Of a stretch of 64,000 bases of DNA, positions 22,654-36,325 are shown in pieces. Position 1 is the stretch's first letter; each line of letters starts with the position of its first letter. A program made the translations under genes and the position numbers. The notes below the pieces were generated by a model, which was given only the letters and a program-made list of their open reading frames with translations, searched no databases and had not been told where the DNA came from. This stretch comes from Linanthus parryae (lineage: Eukaryota; Streptophyta; Magnoliopsida; Ericales; Polemoniaceae), in NCBI GenBank assembly GCA_023055425.1, contig JALGPY010000002.1, positions 123,950,088 to 124,014,087 on the forward strand, read 5' to 3'.

Positions 22654-25600
22654 TACTTTTGGTAAAATAAAGTCATCGACCAACTCTAGATTCATAGGTT
22701 AATCTAAAATTTTTAACGTTGCGGTTTCCACTAGTTCAAACACTACTTTTGGTCTAATAAAGCCATCGACCAACTCTAAAGTCAAAAGTTAATCTCAAAT
22801 TTTTAATGTTGCGGTATCCACTAGCTGAAACCCCTAATGTTGGTCGAATAAAGTCATCGACCAACTCGAAAGTCAAAGTTAATCTCAAATTTTAACGTTG
22901 CGGTGTCAACTAGCTCAAACAATTACTTTTGTACAAATAAATTCATCAACCAACTCTAAAGTAAATGGTTAATCTCAAATTTTTAGCATTGTGGTGTCCA
23001 TTAGGTCAAACCACTACTTTTCGTTTAATAAAGTCATCGACCAACTCTAAAGTCAAAGGTTAATATCAAATTTTTAACATTGCAGTATCCATTAGGTCAA
23101 ACCACTACTTTTGGTCAAATAAAGTCATCGACCAACTCTAAAGTCAAAGGTTAATCTCAATTTTTTAACGTTGCTATGTCCACTAACTCAAACCTTTAAT
23201 TTTGATCAAATAAAGTCATCGACCAACTCAAAAGTGAAAGTTTAATCTCAAATTTTTAAAGTTGCGGTGTCCACTAGCTCAAACCACTACTTTTGGTCAA
23301 ATAAAGTCATCGACCAACTCTGAAGTCAAAGGTTAATCTCAAATTTTTGTAACATTGCGGCAAACCACTACTTTTGGTCAAATAAAGTCATCGACCAACT
23401 CTAAAGTCAAAGGTTAATCTTAAATTTTTAACGTTGCGGTGTCCACTAGGTAAAACCACTACTTTTGGTCAAATAAAATCATCGACCAACTCTAAAGTCA
23501 AAGGTTAATCTCACATTTTAGACGTTGAGGTGTCCACTAGCTTAAACCGCTACTTTTGGTCAAATAAAGTGACCGCTTAACTCTAAAAATAAAAGGTTAA
23601 TCTCTAATTTTTAACGTTGCGGTGTCCACTAGTTTAAACCACTACTTTTGGTCACATAAAGTCATCGACCAACTCTAAAGTCAAAGGTTAATCTCAAATT
23701 TTTAGCGTTGCGGTGTCCACTAGCTCAAACCACTGATTTTGGTCAAATAAAGTCATCAACCAATTCTAAAGTCAAAGGTTAATCTCAAATTTTTAGCGTT
23801 GCGGTGTCCACTAGCTCAAACCACTGATTTTTGTCAAATAAAGTCATCAACCAATTTTAAAGTCAATGGTTGCGGTGTCCACTAGGTCAAACCACTACTT
23901 TTGGTCAAATAAAGTCATCGACCAACTCTAAAGTCAAAGGTTAATCTCAAATTTTAACGTTGAGGTGTCCACTAGCTTAAACCACTACTTTTGGTCAAAT
24001 AAAGTTACCGATTATCTCTAAAAATAAAAGGTTAATCTCAAATTTTTAACGTTGCGGTGTCCACTAGCTTAAACCATTACTTTTGGTAAAATGAAGTCAT
24101 CGATTAACTCTAAAAATAAAAGGTTAATCTCAAATTTTACTGTTGCGGTGTCCACTAGCTCAAACAACTAGCTTTGGTCAAATAAAGTCATCGACCAACT
24201 CTGAAGTCTAAGGTTAATCTCAATTTTTGTAACGTTGCGGTTTCCACTAGCTCAAACCACTACTTTGGGTAAAATGAAGTCAATCGATTAACTCTAAAAA
24301 TAAAAGGTTTATCTCAAATTTTTACTGTTGCGGTGTCCACTGGCTCAAACCACTACTTTTGGTCACATAAAGTCATCGACCAACTCTAAAGTCAAAGGTT
24401 AATCTCAAATTATTAGCGTTGCGGTGTCCACTAGCTCAAACCACTGATTTTGGTCAAATAAAGTCATCCACCAATTTTAAAGTCAAAGGTTAATCTCAAA
24501 TTTTTAACGTTGCGGTGTCCGCTAGCTTAAACCACTACTTTTGGTAAAATGAAGTCATCGATTTACTCTAAAAATAAAAGTATAATCTCAAATTTTTACT
24601 GTTGCGGTGTCCACTAGCTCAAACAACTACTTTTGGTCAAATAAAATCATCGACCAACTCTGAAGTCAAAGGTTAATCTCAATTTTTGTAACATTGCGGT
24701 GTTCACTAGCTCAAACCACTACTTTTGGTCAAATAAAGTCATCGACCAACTCTAAAGTCAAAGGTTAATCTCAAATTTTTAACATTGCGTTGTCCTGTAG
24801 GTCAAACCACTACTTTTGGTCAAATAAAATAATCGACCAACTCTAAAGTCAAAGGTTAATCTCAAATTTTTAACGTTGCGGTGTCCACTAGGTCAAACCA
24901 CTACTTTTGGTCAAATAATATCATCGACCAACTCTAAAGTCAAAGGTCAATCTCAATTTTTTAACGTTGCGGTGTCCACTAGCTCAAACAACTACTTTTG
25001 GTCACATAAAGTCATCGACCAACTCTAACGTCAAAGGTTAATCTCAAATTTTTAGCGTTGCGGTGTCCATTAGCTCAAACCACTGATTTTGGTCAAATAA
25101 AGTCATCAACCAATTCTGAAGTCAAAGGTTAATCTCAAATTTTTAACGTTGCGGTGTCCACTAGGTCAAACCACTAATTTTTGTCAAATAAAGTCATCGA
25201 CCAACTCTGAAGTCAAAGGTTAATCTCAAATTTTAGACGTGGATGTGTCCACTAGCTTAAACCGCTACTTTTGGTCAAATAAAGTGACCGCTTAACTCTA
25301 AAAATAAAAGGTTAATCTCAAATTTTTAACGTTGCGGTGTTCACTAGCTTAAACCACTACTTTTGGTAAAATGAAGTCATCGATTAACTCTAAAAATAAA
25401 AGGATAATCTCAAATTTTTACTGTTGCGGTGTCCACTAGCTCAAACAACTACTTTTGGTTAAATAAAGACATCGACCAACTCTGAAGTCAAAGGTTAATC
25501 TCAATTTTTGTAACATTGCGGTGTCCACTAGCTCAAACCACTACTTTTGGTCAAATAGAGTCATCGACCAACTCTAAAGTCAAAGGTTAATCTCAAATTT

Positions 25601-27181
25601 ATAACGTTGCGGTGTCCCGTAGGTTAAACCACTACTTTTGGTCTAATAAAATAATCGACCAACTCTAAAGTCAAATGTTAATCTCAAATTTTTAACGTTG
25701 CGGTGTCCACTAGGTCAAACCACTACTTTTGGTCAAATAATATCATCGACCAACTCTAAAGTCAAAGGTCAATCTCAATTTTTTAACGTTGCGGTGTCCA
25801 CTAGCTCAAACAACTACTTTTGGTCACATAAAGTCATCGACCAACTCTAACGTCAAAGGTTAATCTCAAATTTTTAGCGTTGCGGTGTCCACTAGCTCAA
25901 ACCACTGATTTTGGTCAAATAATATCATCGACCAACTCTAAAGTCAAAGGTCAATCTCAATTTTTTAACGTTGCGGTGTCCCGTAGGTCAAACCACTACT
26001 TTTGGTCTAATAAAATAATCGACCAACTCTAAAGTCAAATGTTAATCTCAAATTTTTAACGTTGCGGTGTCCACTAGGTCAAACCACTACTTTTGGTCAA
26101 ATAATATCATCGACCAACTCTAAAGTCAAAGGTCAATCTCAATTTTTTAACGTTGCGGTGTCCACTAGCTCAAACAACTACTTTTGGTCACATAAAGTCA
26201 TCGACCAACTCTAACGTCAAAGGTTAATCTCAAATTTTTAGCGTTGCGGTGTCCACTAGCTTAAACCGCTACTTTTGGTCAAATAAAGTGACCGCTTAAC
26301 TCTTAAAATAAAAGGTTAATCTCTAATTTTTAACGTTGCGGTGTCCACTAGTTTAAACCACTACTTTTGGTCACATAAAGTCATCAACCAACTCTAAAGT
26401 CAAAGGTTAATCTCAAATTTTTAGCGTTGCGGTGTCCACTAGGTCAAACCACTGATTTTGGTCAAATAAAGTCATCAACAATTTCTAAAGTCAAAGGTTA
26501 ATCTCAAAATTTTAGCGTTGCGGTGTCCACTAGCTCAAACAACTGATTTTGGTCAAATAAAGTCATCAACCAATTCTAAAGTCAAAGGTTAATCTCAAAT
26601 TTTTAACGTTGCGGTGTCCACTAGGTCAAACCACTACTTTTGGTCAAATAAAGTCATCGACCAACTCTAAAGTCAAAGGTTAATCTCACATTTTAGACGT
26701 TGAGGTGTCCACTAGCTTAAACCGCTACTTTTGGTCAAATAAAGTGACCGCTTAACTCTAAAAATAAAAGGTTAATCTCTAATTTTTAACGTTGCGGTAA
26801 CCACTAGTTTAAACCACTACTTTTGGTCACATAAAGTCATCAACCAACTCTAAAGTCAAAGGTTAATCTCAAATTTTTAGCGTTGCGGTGTCCACTAGCT
26901 CAAACCACCGATTTTGGTCAAATAAAGTCATCAACTAATTCTAAAGTCAAAGGTTAATCTCAAAATTTTAGCGTTGCGGTGTCCACTAGCTCAAACCACT
27001 GATTTTGGTCAAATAAAGTCATCAACCAATTCTAAAGTCAATGGTTAATCTCAAATTTTTAACGTTGCGGTGTCCACTAGGTCAAACCACTACTTTTGGT
27101 CAAATAAAGTCATCGACCAACTCTAAAGTCAAAGGTTAATCTCAAATTTTAACGTTGAGGTGTCCACTAGCTTAAACCACT

Positions 27182-29757
27182 ACTTTTGGTCAGATAAAGT
27201 TACCGATTAACTCTAAAAATAAAAGGTTAATCTCAAATTTTTAACGTTGCGGTGTCCACTAGCTTAAACCATTACTTTTGGTAAAATGAAGTCATCGATT
27301 AACTCTAAAAATAAAAGGTTAATCTCAAATCTTACTGTTGCGGTGTCCACTAGCTCAAACAACTAGCTTTGGTCAAATAAAGTCATCGACCAACTCTGAA
27401 GTCTAAGGATAATCTCAATTTTTGTAACATTGCGGTTTCCACTAGCTCAAACCACTACTTTGGGTAAAATGAAGTCATCGATTAACTCTAAAAATAAAAG
27501 GTTAATCTCAAATTTTTACTGTTACGGTGTCCACTGGCTCAAACCACTACTTTTGGTCACATAAAGTCATCGACCAACTCTAAAGTCAAAGGTTAATCTC
27601 AAATTATTAGCGTTGCGGTGTCCACTAGCTCAAACCACTGATTTTGGTCAAATAAAGTCATCCACCAATTTTAAAGTCAAAGGTTAATCTCAAATTTTTA
27701 ACGTTGCGGTGTCCGCTAGCTTAAACCACTACTTTTGGTAAAATGAAGTCATCGATTTACTCTAAAAATAAAATTATAATCTCAAATTTTTACTGTTGCG
27801 GTGTCCACTAGCTCAAACAACTACTTTTGGTCAAATAAAATCATCGACCAACTTTGAAGTCAAAGGTTAATCTCATTTTTTGTAACATTGCGGTGTTCAC
27901 TAGCTCAAACCACTACTTTTGGTCAAATAAAGTCATCGACCAACTCTAAAGTCAAAGGTTAATCTCAAATTTTTAACATTGCGTTGTCCTGTAGGTCAAA
28001 CCACTACTTCTGGTCAAATAAAATAATCGACCAACTCTAAAGTCAAAGGTTAATCTCAAATTTTTAACGTTGCGGTGTCCACTAGGTCAAACCACTACTT
28101 TTGGTCAAATAATATCATCGACCAACTCTAAAGTCAAAGGTCAATCTCAATTTTTTAACGTTGCGGTGTCCACTTGCTCAAACCACTGATTTTGGTCACA
28201 TAAAGTCATCGACCAACTCTTACGTCAAAGGTTAATCTCAAATTTTTAGCGTTGCGGTGTCCACTAGCTCAAACCACTGATTTTGGTCAAATAAAGTCAT
28301 CAACCAATTCTAAAGTCAAAGGTTAATCTCAATTTTTTAACGTTGCGGTGTCCACTAGGTCAAACCACTAATTTTGGTCAAATAAAGTCATCGACCAACT
28401 CTGAAGTCAAAGGTTAATCTCAAATTTTAGACGTGGAGGTGTCCACTAGCTTAAACCGCTACTTTTGGTCAAATAAAGTTACCGATTAACTCTAAAAATA
28501 AAAGGTTAATCTCAAATTTTTAACGTTGCGGTGTCCACTAGCTTAAACCATTACTTTTGGTAAAATGAAGTCATCGATTAACTCTAAAAATAAAAGGTTA
28601 ATCTCAAATCTTACTGTTGCGGTGTCCACTAGCTCAAACAACTAGCTTTGGTCAAATAAAGTCATCGACCAACTCTGAAGTCTAAGGATAATCTCAATTT
28701 TTGTAACATTGCGGTTTCCACTAGCTCAAACCACTACTTTGGGTAAAATGAAGTCATCGATTAACTCTAAAAATAAAAGGTTAATCTCAAATTTTTACTG
28801 TTGCGGTGTCCACTTGCTCAAACCACTACTTTTGGTCACATAAAGTCATCGACCAACTCTAAAGTCAAAGGTTAATCTCAAATTATTAGCGTTGCGGTGT
28901 CCACTAGCTCAAACCACTGATTTTGGTCAAATAAAGTCATCCACCAATTCTAAAGTCAAAGGTTAATCTCAAATTTTTAACGTTGCGGTGTCCGCTAGCT
29001 TAAACCACTACTTTTGGTAAAATGAAGTCATCGATTTACTCTAAAAATAAAAGTATAATCTCAAATTTTTACTGTTGCGGTGTCCACTAGCTCAAACAAC
29101 TACTTTTGGTCAAATAAAATCATCGACCAACTTTGAAGTCAAAGGTTAATCTCATTTTTTGTAACATTGCGGTGTTCACTAGCTCAAACCACTACTTTTG
29201 GTCAAATAAAGTCATTGACCAACTCTAAAGTCAAAGGTTAATCTCAAATTTTTAACATTGCGTTGTCCTGTAGGTCAAACCACTACTTCTGGTCAAATAA
29301 AATCATCGACCAACTCTAAAGTCAAAGGTTAATCTCAAATTTTTAACGTTGCGGTGTCCACTAGGTCAAACCACTACTTTTGGTCAAATAATATCATCGA
29401 CCAACTCTAAAGTCAAAGGTCAATCTCAATTTTTTAACGTTGCGGTGTCCACTTGCTCAAACCACTGATTTTGGTCACATAAAGTCATCGACCAACTCTT
29501 ACGTCAAAGGTTAATCTCAAATTTTTAGCGTTGCGGTGTCCACTAGCTCAAACCACTGATTTTGGTCAAATAAAGTCATCAACCAATTCTAAAGTCAAAG
29601 GTTAATCTCAATTTTTTAACGTTGCGGTGTCCACTAGGTCAAACCACTAATTTTGATCAAATAAAGTGATCGACCAACTCTGAAGTCAAAGGTTAATCTC
29701 AAATTTTAGACGTGGAGGTGTCCACTAGCTTAAACCGCTACTTTTGGTCAAATAAAG
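27182..29757 (+). repeat. 1,279-bp tandem higher-order duplication
   Basis: The segments 27182-28460 and 28461-29739 repeat with offset 1,279 and share private changes such as CTACTTCTGG (about 28007 and 29286) and AACTCTTACGTC (about 28216 and 29495). Few differences are visible between copies. The end near 29757 is approximate. Confidence 0.8.
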
Positions 29758-32700
29758 TGACCGCTTAACTCTAAAAATAAAAGGTTAATCTCAAATTTTT
29801 AATGTTGCGGTGTTCACTAGCTTAAACCACTACTTTTGGTAAAATGAAGTCATCGATTAACTCTAAAAATAAAAAGATAATCTCAAATGTTTACTGTTGC
29901 GGTGTCCACTAGCTCAAACAACTACTTTTGGTCAAATAAAGACATCGACCAACTCTGAAGTCAAAGGTTAATCTCAATTTTTGTAACATTGCGGTGTCCA
30001 CTAGCTCAAACCACTACTTTTGGTCAAATAAAGTCATCGACCAACTCTAAAGTCAAAGGTTAATCTCAAATTTTTAACGTTGCGGTGTCCCGTAGGTCAA
30101 ACCACTACTTTTGGTCTAGTAAAATAATCGACCAACTCTAAAGTCAAAAGTTAATCTCAAATTTTTAACGTTGCGGTGTCCACTAGGTCAAACCACTACT
30201 TTTGGTCAAATAATATCATCGACCAACTCTAAAGTCAAAGGTAATTCTCAATTTTTTAACGTTGCGGTGTCCACTAGCTCAAACAACTACTTTTGGTCAC
30301 ATAAAGTCATCGACCAACTCTAACGTCAAAGGTTAATCTCAAATTTTTAGCGTTGCGGTGTCCACTAGCTCAAACCACTGATTTTGGTCAAATAAAGTCA
30401 TCGACCAACTCTAAAGTCAAAGGTTAATCTCACATTATAGACGTTGAGGTGTCCACTAGCTTAAACCACTACTTTTGGTCAAATAAAGTTACCGCTTAAC
30501 TCTAAAAATAAAAGGTTAATCTCAAATTTTTAACGTTGCGGTGTCCATTAGCTTAAACCATTACTTTTGGTAAAATGAAGTCATCGATTAACTCTAAAAA
30601 TAAAAGGTTAATCTCAAATCTTACTGTTGCGGTGTCCACTAGCTCAAACAACTAGCTTTGGTCAAATAAAGTCATCGACCAACTCTGAAGTCTAAGGATA
30701 ATCTCAATTTTTGTAACGTTGCGGTTTCCACTAGCTCAAACCACTACTTTGGGTAAAATGAAGTCATCGATTAACTCTAAAAATAAAAAGTTAATCTCAA
30801 ATTTTTACTGTTGCGGTGTCCACTGGCTCAAACCACTACTTTTGGTCACATAAAGTCATCGACCAACTCTAAAGTCAAAGGTTAATCTCAAATTATTAGC
30901 GTTGCGGTGTCCACTAGCTCAAACCACTGATTTTGGTCAAATAAAGTCATCCACCAATTCTAAAGTCAAAGGTTAATCTCAAATTTTTAACGTTGCGGTG
31001 TCCGCTAGCTTAAACCACTACTTTTGGTAAAATGAAGTCATCGATTTACTCTAAAAATAAAAGTATAATCTCAAATTTTTACTGTTGCGGTGTCCACTAG
31101 CTCAAACAACTACTTTTGGTCAAATAAAATCATCGACCAACTCTGAAGTCAAAGGTTAATCTCAATTTTTGTAACATTGCGGTGTTCACTAGCTCAAACC
31201 ACTACTTTTGGTCAAATAAAGTCATCGACCAACTCTAAAGTCAAAGGTTAATCTCAAATTTTTAACATTGCGTTGTCCTGTAGGTCAAACCACTACTTTT
31301 GGTCAAATAAAATAATCGACCAACTCTAAAGTCAAAGGTTAATCTCAAATTTTTAATGTTGTGGTGTCCACTAGGTCAAACCACTACTTTTGGTCAAATA
31401 ATATCATCGACCAACTCTAAAGTCAAAGGTCAATCTCAATTTTTTAACGTTGCGGTGTCCACTAGCTCAAACAACTACTTTTGGTCACATAAAGTCGTCG
31501 ACCAACTCTAACGTCAAAGGTTAATCTCAAATTTTTAGCGTTGCGGTGTCCACTAGCTCAAACCACTGATTTTGGTCAAATAAAGTCATCTACCAATTCT
31601 AAAGTCAAAGGTTAATCTCAATTTTTTAACGTTGCGGTGTCCACTAGGTCAAACCACTAATTTTGGTCAAATAAAGTCATCGACCAACTCTGAAGTCAAA
31701 GGTTAATCTCAAATTTTAGACGTGGAGGTGTCCACTAGCTTAAACCGCTACTTTCCGCTTAACTCTAAAAATAAAAGGTTAATCTCAAATTTTTAACGTC
31801 GCGGTGTTCACTAGCTTAAACCACTACTTTTGGTAAAATGAAGTCATCGATTAACTCTAAAAATAAAAGGATAATCTCAAATTTTTACTGTTGCGGTGTC
31901 CACTAGCTCAAATAACTACTTTTGGTCAAATAAAGACATCGACCAACTCTGAAGTCAAAGGTTAATCTCAATTTTTGTAACATTGCGGTGTCCACTAGCT
32001 CAAACCACTACTTTTGGTCAAATAAAGTCATCGACCAACTCTAAAGTCAAAGGTTAATCTCAAATTTTTAACGTTGCGGTGTCCCGTAGGTCAAACCACT
32101 ACTTTTGGTCTAATAAAATAATCGACCAACTCTAAAGTCAAATGTTAATCTCAAATTTTTAACGTTGCGGTGTCCACTAGGTCAAACCACTACTTTTGGT
32201 CAAATAATATCATCGACCAACTCTAAAGTCAAAGGTCAATCTCAAATTTTTAACGTTGCGGTGTCCACTAGCTCAAACAACTACTTTTGGTCACATAAAG
32301 TCATCGACCAACTCTAACGTCAAAGGTTAATCTCAAATTTTTAGCGTTGCGGTGTCCACTAGCTCAAACCACTGATTTTGGTCAAATAAAGTCATCGACC
32401 AACTCTAAAGTCAAAGGTTAATCTCACATTTTAGACGTTGAGGTGTCCACTAGCTTAAACCGCTACTTTTGGTCAAATAAAGTGACCGCTTAACTCTAAA
32501 AATAAAAGGTTAATCTCTAATTTTAAACGTTGCGGTGTCCACTAGTTTAAACCACTACTTTTGGTCACATAAAGTCATCAACCAACTCTAAAGTCAAAGG
32601 TTAATCTCAAATTTTTAGCGTTGCGGTGTCCACTAGGTCAAACCACTGATTTTGGTCAAATAAAGTCATCAACAATTTCTAAAGTCAAAGGTTAATCTCA

Positions 32701-35700
32701 AAATTTTAGCGTTGCGGTGTCCACTAGCTCAAACAACTGATTTTGGTCAAATAAAGTCATCAACCAATTCTAAAGTCAAAGTTTAATCTCAAATTTTTAA
32801 CGTTGCGGTGTCCACTAGGTCAAACCACTACTTTTGGTCAAATAAAGTCATCGACCAACTCTAAAGTCAAAGGTTAATCTCACATTTTAGACGTTGAGGT
32901 GTCCACTAGCTTAAACCGCTACTTTTGGTCAAATAAAGTGACCGCTTAACTCTAAAAATAAAAGGTTAATCTCTAATTTTTAACGTTGCGGTGTCCACTA
33001 GCTTTAACAACTACTTTTGGTAAAATGAAGTCATCGATTAACTCTAAAAATAAAAGGTTAATCTCAAATTTTACTGTTGCGGTGTCCACTAGCTCAAACA
33101 ACTAGCTTTGGTCAAATAAAGTCATCGACCAACTCTGAAGTCTAAGGATAATCTCAATTTTTGTAACGTTGCGGTTTCCACTAGCTCAAACCACTACTTT
33201 GGGTAAAATGAAGTCATCGATTAACTCTAAAAATAAAAGGTTAATCTCAAATTTTTACTGTTGCGGTGTCCACTGGCTCAAACCACTACTTTTGGTCACA
33301 TAAAGTCATCGACCAACTCTAAAGTCAAAGGTTAATCTCAAATTATTAGCGTCGCGGTGTCCACTAGCTCAAACCATTACTTTTGGTAAAATGAAGTCAT
33401 CGATTAACTCTAAAAATAAAAGGTTAATCTCAAATCTTACTGTTGCGGTGTCCACTAGCTCAAACAACTAGCTTTGGTCAAATAAAGTCATCGACCAACT
33501 CTGAAGTCTAAGGATAATCTCAATTTTTGTAACGTTGCGGTTTCCACTAGCTCAAACCACTACTTTGGGTAAAATGAAGTCATCGATTAACTCTAAAAAT
33601 AAAAGGTTAATCTCAAGTTTTTACTGTTGCGGTGTCAACTGGCTCAAACCACTACTTTTGGTCACATAAAGTCATCGACCAACTCTAAAGTCAAAGGTTA
33701 ATCTCAAATTATTAGCGTTGCGGTGTCCACTAGCTCAAACCTCTGATTTTGGTCAAATAAAGTCATCCACCAATTCAAAAGTCAAAGGTTAATCTCAAAT
33801 TTTTAACGTTGCAGTGTCCGCTAGCTTAAACCACTACTTTTGGTAAAATGAAGTCATCGATTTACTCTAAAAATAAAAGTATAATCTCAAATTTTTACTA
33901 TTGCGGTGTCCACTAGCTAAAACAACTACTTTTGGTCAAATAAAATCATCGACCAACTCTGAAGTCAAAGGTTAATCTCAATTTTTGTAACATTGCGGTG
34001 TTCACTAGCTCAAACCACTACTTTTGGTCAAATAAAGTCATCGACCAACTCTAAAGTCAAAGGTTAATCTCAAATTTTTAACATTGCGTTGTCCTGTAGG
34101 TCAAACCACTACTTTTGGTCAAATAAAATAATCGACCAACTCTAAAGTCAAAGGTTAATCTCAAATTTTTAACGTTGTGGTGTCCACTAGGTCAAGCCAC
34201 TACTTTTGGTCAAATAATATCATCGACCAACTCTAAAGTCAAAGATCAATCTCAATTTTTTAACGTTGCGGTGTCCACTAGCTCAAACAACTACTTTTGG
34301 TCACATAAAGTCATCGACCAACTCTAACGTCAAAGGTTAATCTCAAATTTTTAGCGTTGCGGTGTCCACAAGCTCAAACCACTGATTTTGGTCAAATAAA
34401 GTCATCAATCAATTCTAAAGTCAAAGGTTAATCTCAAATTTTTAACGTTGCGGTGTCCACTAGGTCAAACCACTAATTTTGGTCAAATAAAGTCATCGAC
34501 CAACTCTGAAGTCAAAGGTTAATCTCAAATTTTAGACGTGGAGGTGTCCACTAGCTTAAACCGCTACTTTTGGTCAAATAAAGTGACCGCTTAACTCTAA
34601 AAATAAAAGCTTAATCTCAAATTTTTAACGTCGCGGTGTTCACTAGCTTAAACCACTACTTTTGGTAAAATGAAGTCATCGATTAACTCTAAAAATAAAA
34701 GGATAATCTCAAATTTTTACTGTTGCGGTGTCCACTAGCTCAAACAAACTACTTTTGGTCAAATAAAGACATCGACCAACTCTGAAGTCAAAGGTTAATC
34801 TCAATTTTTGTAACATTGCGGTGTCCACTAGCTAAAACCACTACTTTTGGTCAAATAAAGTCATCGACCAACTCTAAAGTCAAAGGTTAATCTCAAATTT
34901 TTAACGTTGCGGTGTCCCGTAGGTCAAACCACTACTTTTGGTCTAATAAAATAATCGACCAACTCTAAAGTCAAATGTTAATCTCAAATTTTTAACGTTG
35001 CGGTGTCCACTAGGTCAAACCACTACTTTTGGTCGAATAATATCATCGACCAACTCTAAAGTCAAAGGTCAATCTCAATTTTTTAACGTTGCGGTGTCCA
35101 CTAGCTCAAACAACTACTTTTGGTCACATAAAGTCATCGACCAACTCTAACGTCAAAGGTTAATCTCAAATTTTTAGCGTTGCGGTGTCCACTAGCTCAA
35201 ACCACTGATTTTGGTCAAATAAAGTCATCGACCAACTCTAAAGTCAAAGGTTAATCTCACATTTTAGACGTTGAGGTGTCCACTAGCTTAAACCGCTACT
35301 TTTGGTCAAATAAAGTGACCGCTTAACTCTAAAAATAAAAGGTTAATCTCTAATTTTTAACGTTGCGGTGTCCACTAGTTTAAACCACTACTTTTGGTCA
35401 CATAAAGTCATCAACCAACTCTAAAGTCAAAGGTTAATCTCAAATTTTTAGCGTTGCGGTGTCCACTAGGTCAAACCACTGATTTTGGTCAAATAAAGTC
35501 ATCAACAATTTCTAAAGTCAAAGGTTAATCTCAAAATTTTAGCGTTGCGGTGTACACTAGCTCAAACAACTGATTTTGGTCAAATAAAGTCATCAACCAA
35601 TTCTAAAGTCAAAGGTTAATCTCAAATTTTTAACGTTGCGGTGTCCACTAGGTCAAACCACTACTTTTGGTCAAATAAAGTCATCGACCAACTCTAAAGT

Positions 35701-35868
35701 CAAAGGTTAATCTCACATTTTAGACGTTGAGGTGTCCACTAGCTTAAACCGCTACTTTTGGTCAAATAAAGTGACCGCTTAACTCTAAAAATAAAAGGTT
35801 AATCTCTAATTTTTAACGTTGCGGTAACCACTAGTTTAAACCACTACTTTTGGTCACATAAAGTCATC

Positions 35869-35883
35869 AACCAACTCTAAAGT
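35869..35883 (+). repeat. Target-site duplication of element F, left copy
   Basis: AACCAACTCTAAAGT is repeated at 36324-36338; its first two A overlap the poly(A) of the element. The target is satellite positions about 71-83, a different spot from A, B and D. Confidence 0.88.
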
Positions 35884-36325
35884 GATGGATGAGGGATTTG
35901 ATGTGCACTGATGCTGAACCAATTGGATTGTTGTCTGGGGATTTACCCCTACCAATCCTTGTCTTTTAGTCTCTTCTGATGCTTTGGACTTGCTTTGTTG
36001 TTTTGTTTTCAGATTCTGTTTCAAGTTTGTTGTGGATGTGGTTGGATTGTAGGCCTCCTGCTTGTTGAAGTTGTTGTGGAATTTTCTTATTGTGAGTGTC
36101 AGCTGCTGTTTGCAGTGGCTTGACTTGGGTTGTAGCTTTATTTGGAAACCACCAAATAAACCTGTTTTATGTTCTTAGTTTAGGTTGCTTTCTCTAGATT
36201 CTTTCTAGTTTTGGCTTCTGAACTTGAGGCTGCCTGTAGTCTCTTGTTTTTTCCTGGGGAATGCCCCTTGTAAACTTGTATTTTTCTCTCCCTTTATCCA
36301 AAATTCACATATTACCCAAAAAAAA
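35884..36325 (+). mobile_element. LINE element F, 442-bp 3' end of the C/F L1 family
   Basis: A severely 5'-truncated L1. It opens with the last eight codons of ORF2 (35885-35908, reading MDEGFDVH) and a TGA at 35909-35911. The 3' UTR of about 406 bp ends in TTACCC and eight A. The end FDVH-stop matches the end of element C (FCFDVH-stop), placing both in one family. A hairpin GGGGATTTACCCC (35937-35949) lies 25 nt after the stop. The distal hairpin GGGGAATGCCCC (36256-36267) lies 50 nt before poly(A). A TSD of 13-15 bp flanks it. The sister repeat at about 38869-38896 is the empty site: 455 bp of difference equals element plus TSD. Confidence 0.92.

Larger units (their letters stand above)
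14461..35883 (+). repeat. 91-bp satellite array, forward orientation, block 3
   Basis: An uninterrupted 21.4-kb run of the satellite. Up to about 18.5 kb the monomers match those of blocks 1 and 2. From 18.5 kb on, other variants dominate (for example AAATAATATCATCGACC, GTGACCGCTTAAC, CCTGTAGGTCAAACC), arranged in modules repeated over several kb. Small slippage deletions occur, for example at about 23870, where 20 nt are lost between two GTT copies, and at about 31753. No gene is present. Confidence 0.97.
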